Assembly: GCA_964200075.2 (NCBI GenBank)
Contig: CAXNAA020000097.1
Span: 1 to 28,604 of the forward strand
Source: Sphacelaria rigidula
Taxonomy: Eukaryota > Phaeophyceae > Sphacelariales
Direction of reading: 5' to 3'
DNA: 28,604 nt
The notes under the pieces: generated by a model
The model's database searches: none
Seen by the model: the letters and a program-made list of their open reading frames with translations, nothing else
What the model was told of the DNA's origin: nothing
Translations under genes and position numbers: made by a program
Shown: positions 1-7,500 of the stretch, piece by piece
Numbering within the stretch: the first letter of the stretch is position 1
Layout: every line of letters starts with the position of its first letter

Positions 1-1246
1 TTACCAATCCAAGTTTTTTCGGCGGGCCCGGCCGTGAACCCAATATGGTATTTTTTTGACTTTTCCCCCCCCCCCCCCCCCATCTCCTGAATTTCATTTC
101 CGCAGGACTTTTTTCAGGCTCCAGAGACGTACCACGCCACCGTACGCCATACTGCACTCTCTGGTACCCCTACATCTACGCATTTGGTCAACCTTGAGCG
201 ATGGGCGTCCGTTCCCTTCAGCGCACGCCATGAGACGCGTGCTTTTTTCATCTTCACCGTTATAGTGGCATTGACCAAGGGCCGATCTTCAATAGCCTTC
301 GACTTTTGCAAGAATGGTCGTGTACCATGTTGCTATGACCTGTAGGTGAGCTAGCCATATCAGTTCGTCACAGCGTACTGCGTACCATATTTATGTACCT
401 CATCCAAATGTAGAGTTCAATTCGGTGTACACTTACCGTAGTCGTCGCTGGTGTGCCCGACATGCTCAGTGCAGCTGCGGAGACAACATGCGTCATGAAC
501 CGCTGCGATATTAGTTTGCAGCCATTTCAATGACAGATCCGTCAACCAAGCTTATCGCACGCCTTTGCCTTGTTGGGCCACACGGTACAGTACAGTACAG
601 TGCACTACAGTACACCAACACTTGCACTTGCTCTGCAATGATGCCTTCACCTGTGATGTGCCTGCAACGCCGACGTAGGATCTGCCTGGACCACCCCGTG
701 CTGTGGCCAACGTCTTACTCGCCCAGTTGTGGCTACTGAGAGATTAATACTGTTCGCTAAAACAAAAGATAGAAATAGAAGCACATCTCCACGACGACAA
801 CATGGCACCACCATCACTGAAGGTCGTACACGTGTCAAAGTCGTGTAATGATGACGGTGGTCTGTGTCGCGTAGCCTCAGATATCTGAGAATAAATTTCG
901 CCCCGTCCCCGACCGATCCGACCCGTAAACCATTATTTTCGATTTTAGAGGATTAGATACTGAAACACTGCTTCATTTGTTCATCATATCCTCCATTTAA
1001 TGAGGGAGAGTTTTAATCTCCAGCTTACTATAAACAGATTGTTGAACTAGACGTGTTGTAGCTGCTGGCATTTTCGTCTTCGAGACAGCGGGTTTGATCA
1101 ACAAAACCAGGCGAAGATAAAAGGAGCTTGGGAGCTGGTCAGTCTGGATACGCTCCCCCCAAGGCTCCCGTGCAGTTGGTTTGCCTGGAGGGCGTAAGCA
1201 CCTGTACGTTCCAGCGAACCTGAAGAAATCGACCAGGGTGGTTTGA
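1..1246. other. 5' flank of the patatin-like gene, no gene recognised
   Basis: No exon with recognisable protein similarity is visible on either strand. The stretch holds a 17-nt C run (65-81), a short CAGTA-type repeat near 585-615, and a TATAAA at 1029-1034, about 213 nt upstream of the patatin ATG. A minus-strand frame at 997-1422 lies partly antisense to patatin exon 1 and is most simply its shadow. Confidence 0.5.
1029..1034 (+). promoter_or_regulatory. Possible TATA box for the patatin-like gene
   Basis: TATAAA occurs about 213 nt upstream of the proposed start codon and no recognisable gene lies between. The distance would imply a 5' UTR near 180 nt. A six-base match in AT-rich flank is weak evidence, and the transcription start is unknown. 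Confidence 0.2.
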
Positions 1247-1524
1247 ATGGCTGCATTCCTGCACAGGATGTCGACAGCCATGTACAAGTACACTCTATTC
1301 TTTGGTTCCGCAGGCGTCGGTTCGTTGATGTGCAGAGCATTCTCCGGGACTCCAGCTTTACCCTCGCGTTCTACACCCGGTCCAAGTGCTACGCTCACCT
1401 CCAAACTGGGTGTCTCGTTCACCCCAGGAGGACTACTGTTTCCATTTCATCTGGGCGTGGCAAAATCCTTGGCGAAGGAAGGCTTCTTGGCTACAGATTC
1501 TCCTCTGGCGGGTGCTTCCGCGGG
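1247..1524 (+). CDS. Patatin exon 1: leader peptide, oxyanion loop and nucleophile elbow
   Basis: The exon begins at the first ATG of the open frame and ends at GCGGG|gtaaga, splitting the last Gly codon of G-A-S-A-G. Residues 1-32 hold a hydrophobic stretch (YTLFFGSAGVGSLMC) followed by R-A-F|S, which resembles the mitochondrial R-x-F|S processing site; a heterokont plastid-type leader is an alternative. Residues about 50-92 carry the patatin core. Later in-frame ATGs (for example 1268) are possible starts. Confidence 0.85.
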
Positions 1525-4500
1525 GTAAGATGGATACGACATGTGGTTGACGTTCCGATGTATTGTAGTTACGGCCTTGCCACACACAGGCACGCGCGTA
1601 TTCTATAACGGAAGAAGGGCAGCTGGACGGTCTCTATGGTTGTGTGGGTAGATGCTTTCGTGGGTGTATGTTGGCATCCACTGGCCAACGAAGGGAGCCA
1701 AGCATTGATTTGTTTCGTTGACGAATTAATTTCCGCTTGCATGTACAGCACAAACTAAAGAGGAATGATTCAAGATTCAAAATACATTACATCTGTCTCT
1801 GTGCGGCGAAACTGGTCGATCTGGGCCGAAAGAGCAATCTGAACGACCTAATCTCCTGTGGCCAGGTCGCCTGACCATGTTTTTGAGGGGTAATGTGGTC
1901 ATAACACTGGGATTGAGATCACCTGGGTTTATTATGCCAAGATTTGCCGGCAATCTTCTTGTGCTTTCCAATAGCGCTTGGTAACACACATCAAACACGG
2001 CATGGGCATATTTTCAAGAATCGTGGAAAATTGATGTCGGTAATAAGGTCGTGCACATCTGTTCGCACCAGTGACACGCCAAAATATCTCACGGCAACGT
2101 CATCACAAGCGCATAAAACTGGGGACTGGTCAAGGTGATCTCGGACAATCCACCTCCACCAAAATCACCTGAACTCAAATCGCCCCCGAGAACCTATGTT
2201 CCAGATTACTGCGCATGAAAGTCGGTCTGAGGGTATGTCTTCGGACATCTTTTTTTTTTTATCAAAAATGTGTGGTTGAAAAGAAAAATTCCCAGCTGAA
2301 ATTCTTGCACCGATTATGCTCGTACCGAATCTGTCTAAACTGTTGTAGCATATGAAGCGAGGGTACTAGCACACTAATCAGTTCAAGCCTCTGCGATGTG
2401 ATATATCGTGATTTTATCTATCGTCATTTTTGTTGGTTCCACGACATATCACACCCGACTTTTGGTTTTCCAAGGCACTTTTTCGATCGAAGAATGATGT
2501 GTCACGACACGGCACTAATAGCGGGTGTCTTTCCAAAGTAAAAAAATCGATTGAAAAGCAAAGCGGCGGCATCGTGAGAATCCGATTTGATAGGTCCACG
2601 TTATTAATGTTCTTGAATTGCTTCGACGATGATGAATCACTCTTTGCGCGCGACCGGGAGGCAAAACTGGAGCAGCTTACCTTATTCGAGCGAAATCATG
2701 CGGCGGAAAGGCACGAAGGGGGACCTGCCTCTCATTTTGCGGATCACCACGCTAGATACCACCCGTTCGCAGATCCACGCAGACCCCACACAAATAGTTT
2801 CTCAGCTACCACCGCAACCCTCCAGGATACAGCAAGAATTGAATCCAGGAATATTCGCTGTAGTAGTTAGGAACCGGCGCTGTCACCTGTTCGCCATGAT
2901 GCGTTTCTTTATTGCTGGCGGAAACTTGAGCATATTCCTACATGATAAGGGTCGGTGACGGAGTTGCACGGTAGAGCGGGCGACCGAATTGCATAGACGC
3001 TCACTGACAGTACAGACAGCGCAAAACTGTACATTGTTCAAATCTTCTTCACATCCTGCTGGATGCAGATGATACAGACAGTACGGTATGTCTGGAACTA
3101 CAAGCGATGAAGTATCACTTCGCAGATTCCGCCGCTTTTGTCGCTTCTGCGTTTGCAAATTCGCTCGAACTCAAATCGCGCTCAACAAACGAATTCGATC
3201 GAAATGCTTCCACCGCACTTGAATGTTCGATCGATTTATTCCCGATAAGGCACGCCATCAGGCGAATTCTTTTTATAAACAATCAATCGCTTTTCTCAAA
3301 ATCGTTTTCGAAAAAACTGTCCGTGATTGTTCGCTGCGATATCACCACTCGAAAAAGTGCCCTTGCGATCGCCTAGCGTTGAAGGCGTCCCGGGGTAGTA
3401 GAGGGAGCAGTTGTACAAATTTCCGTTGCGTAACTCCAAAAACTGATGTAAGAAGGTTATTTCAAAATTGAACGTACCCGAAAAAGTTGTTCCGATTCCA
3501 TAGCCAAGTGGTCGGGAAATGGCACCTTTCAAAGGTCTAAACGAGACGCTGCTGCGTCGAGAGCGGCCAATCGAAGAATCCTGGACGGTTCGTACGAATA
3601 AAAAGTGATTCGACTCATATTCAACATTTGGACGAATCAATCATACGATTTGTACACAAGGTGTGACTTGTACATGTTTTGAAATCGTGATTCGTACGAC
3701 ACCACTCTGAGTGTACACATTCCCGGTTCGCGATTCGTGCGGTACACCGTCAGAAGGTACACTTGTCCTACCTTTCATTCGTATGACGTGAATCATAGAA
3801 ACATGTTTCTCACTTTCCATTCATTCAGCATGAATCACAGGCACGTTCTTAGTCTACTCTGTTGTACGTTTTCTGCTTCCCTTTTTCTTGAACGAGTGTT
3901 TTGGTTTGGTTTTGTCTTGGGTACGTCTATCATGTGACCACGGCTGGATCATGACTCCTGGGGGGTCAGTTGAAGTGCGACAATCATCCAAAATCAAATC
4001 AATCAAACTCACTTCATCGCACAAAAGCGCGAATGTTCACACTGGATTATACTCCGAAGCACTGCACACATACATATAGTATGCGTCATGAGGAAAACTT
4101 CGATTAATGTTTATCTCGCCGGTTATCGAGGGTCCCAGAAGGGCACGTGATTCCCAATGAAGGACCCTGGGACCCCCTCTAACGGGGCGAAAAAAAGCAC
4201 CGGTTGTCGAAAGTTTCGTAATGCATCATAGTGTATGTATGCAATTGTTCAAAGTCTAGCTCCAAGAATTGACATGAACGTTCGTGGCGGCATGAATTTC
4301 GGGTCAAAAGCGTGAACCAGTCCGTAGATACTCCATGAATTGGTTTTTCGCTTCTATGTGGTGGTTTGTGGGTAGAGCAAGTTGCATGGAGCGTACGCCT
4401 GTCCGTATATGAAGGGTGTTTGGTTGGCGCGTTGTACATGCGAGTCCGTACTTCTCGTCGAGGAAAAGGCTTGCATATGGCTACATGCATTATATAGTGT

Positions 4501-7500
4501 AACACTCTGTATTCCTGCGTGATGTCGACAATCATGTTCCCATAAAGTTGTCATATGGGCTTCGCTGGCGGGACCAACTCCCAGTACGAACTTGAGGAGT
4601 AAGGCACCTCCGATTGCTTCAGGACGCTTTTGCGACAATAATTGAGAAATCCGCAAACTGAAAATTCTGTGGAAGCTATTGCCTGAAATAAGGTTTCGGA
4701 TCTGGGCCCCACATAGTGTTTGTTCTTAGCGGATCAGTATTATTCGATGGAGGTCTGATGTACCGGGTGGGGGGTGCATTGGCAACGTCAGGGGGGGGGG
4801 AAGGGCAAGTTTCATACGGCAAACACTCCCATGTATATATATATGTATATTTCTTCACGATCGGCTCCCCAACCCCTTTCCTCGGTAATCAACGAGCCAC
4901 CTCAGCATCACATACCAAAGATAAGGATGGGAAACACGAAAGTGCTACTACCGTACTGTGCGCTGTCTGTAGCAAAACGGTTTGCGACCATCGTCCTTGT
5001 ATCGAAATGTGAATATTCCCCTGTACCTACACAGCCCTGTAGGCAATGATTCCCGCTCGTCGCAGCACACGCGGGTGACACGGGAGCATGCATCGGCGGT
5101 CAGGGCCTGGAAGCACTTTCAAAGGGCTATAATAGCGTTGTGGTTTGAAAGTTATGGGACCACAACTTTGCCGTTGCGAAAGCTCCCTCCAATCTGATCG
5201 TGAATATGAGGCGCCTGCACTCATACACCGTGAATCATTTGCGTCTCATATTTGTGGACAGAATGGCATAAAATCGACTGACAACATGTCGGTGCGGTGC
5301 TGTGTGTACTGTGGTGTATACTGAACCGACTGTACTGTAACGGCTGCGAGTTTTTGGAGAGCGACTTGGTGCTCTGCGTCTGCGTGAACTTGCTCCTTGG
5401 CAATGGCCTGGTATGAGTTTTGTCCCCGCGGAGCAGTTTCAAGCAGGGAGTAGAATCCTCTCTCCGATAAGTGTAGAAATGATTTTCTCCAAAAATCCTC
5501 GAAGCGGCCCCTCGCCTCCCGAAGCCCAGGCCATCAGCAGCGTCTCGGGCCTTGTAATGTCTTGGTGCAAGTTGGCGCGCGCTACGGGTCCTCTACAGCG
5601 AGAAACCGCACCTTGAAGTTGCCGTTCTCACGGTCGTGTAAACGGCTTCGAGGCTCGTCGAAGCAGGCATTTCTCCCCGGCTTGGGGATGGGGGAACATC
5701 ATGGCAAAAGAGGGAAAATGTTATGGTTGTGATTTCTCTTTTTCCTTATACGTACGAATATCAGGCCCCCGTCTAAGTATAGCGTGTAACTGCAGGAACA
5801 GATTGCTACGGTAGGTAGACTGCAAGCAATCCGGCTTCACAGTGTGCGTACAGTAGCCCATCTTGTTATTACGCATGTGTTTTGTGGAGTAATAACCACA
5901 AAATGGTATACCTTGTCGCTGTCGGTCACTTGAAGGGTACAGAGATACGCGAGTTTTTTGTCATAGTGCCGAATTCCGCTAGTTAGGTTAGGTGGTCATG
6001 TGCGTAGCCATATCGATGGTGTCATATCGACGGCAGTGATGGAAGAGTACATCGGTGGCAACAAGTACTGTACAGCAGTATCCTGGATCGATGAGTTGTT
6101 AGACAGTACAATAGAGGTGACGGCCAAGGACAGTACAATAGTGGGCGGTCTAACTATTCATTTTGAGGCAATTTGTGATTTCTTCGTAATTAGCGATTTT
6201 CTTGGGCTCTTTTTGCTTGCCACCGCTTATTACATGTGGGATCAGAAGATATTTATATCCGCTCCACATTCCAAGGGAGAAAGATCATCTGTACTCAATA
6301 TTGAGTGACTTACGGACTGACCGGTGATCGGGGGTCCTGCGACGTTTCAGCCCATATTCTTACCCTTCGGTATTTTCGGCCGATCGAGCCTGTCCCGATC
6401 ATATTTCTGAAAAATGTACAGTTTTTGTTATTTTAAATTCTGCCTACTGATTGCACTAGAGCCGGAAAACTGTGTTTCACGGTCAATAACACCCTCCTGA
6501 TGAACGGGGTATTTACTCGTTTCGCCCGATAGCACCAACTAGCACTGACTTGAGCACTGTGTTTCGAGGGAGATCTGTTTATTGTACCAAAATCTACCGA
6601 CGTTAGCAATTTCGAGTTCTATCGAAGAGTAGTACGCGAGGAAAACCCCAAAACGCCGCTGAATAGTTAGACCGCCCACCACTGTAGAGACGAACAATTG
6701 TAGAGTACAGAACAGCTCTGATGCATTAGCAACAAGTTCGCAGTTGCGCCAAGCACCCCTGCCCCACACCCCCGCCCGTCCAGTTGTTTTTTTTTCCATT
6801 TTTTTCGCTGTACATGTCTAGGAATGATTACTAGCACGTGTTTTCGGCCTAAACGACAGACCCCGGGTAATGTCAACATTTCATTCCCAAACGTGCTGAC
6901 CACGCTACCCTAAGGTGACCAAGAATGTCAACGTGTATACAAGTACCGTTTTCTGGTCACTGCTCTACTTCACACAGATGCATGTATGTACTCACAGCTT
7001 CATACATAACCCGCCCCCTTCCACTCGACCTGTTTCCGTCTGAAGATTCGGTGTAGACTTGTCCTGCTCGTGTTGTAAATCTTCACTTTTCCCGTGTTTT
7101 ATTCGGCTGTCACTTCTCCCTTCTCTCGATACCGCTGTTACAGGGCTCTCGCCGCCGCAGTTGTAGGGTGCGGCTTGGATATTGACCAGGCCGGTGAGCT
7201 GGCTGAAGCAGTATTCAACGAGTGCAGGGAACGTGGCGCGGCGTTTAATTTGAAGTGAGATTCCGCTGTATGGATGCGCATTATGCCAGAAACACTGCCG
7301 CCTTTCGTATTTGGCCTGCTACCTAGTACTAGCTTGCGGGGGTATATGAGCCATATCGACACTGTCTACCAAGGGTGGCGGGGAAATTCTCAATGCAAGA
7401 AGGGGCGGCCAGGTCAGCAGCGTCAATCTCTTGTTCGCCAAACCCAAGTCGTGATCGTGCTGTTTGTCAGCTGCGATGAAGCTCGTGTCTGAGACGCCTC

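Larger units (their letters stand above)
1525..7143 (+). other. Patatin intron 1 (5.6 kb), repeat-rich
   Basis: Bounded by GTAAGA and a CAG acceptor (7141-7143). It contains a (CAAT)n-tailed retroposon copy (3881-4010), a small hairpin element (4114-4190), an unexplained minus-strand coding-like stretch (5246-5690) and a 549-bp TIR element (6136-6684). A roughly 43-bp motif is duplicated in tandem around 3770-3855. No other gene is recognised here. Confidence 0.75.

Noticed and set aside
997-1422. 141-codon minus-strand open frame
   Set aside because: Overlaps patatin exon 1 antisense and shows no recognisable protein motif.
2430-3640. Several open frames of 80-146 codons on both strands
   Set aside because: No motif or family similarity, overlapping frames on both strands, and located in patatin intron 1.
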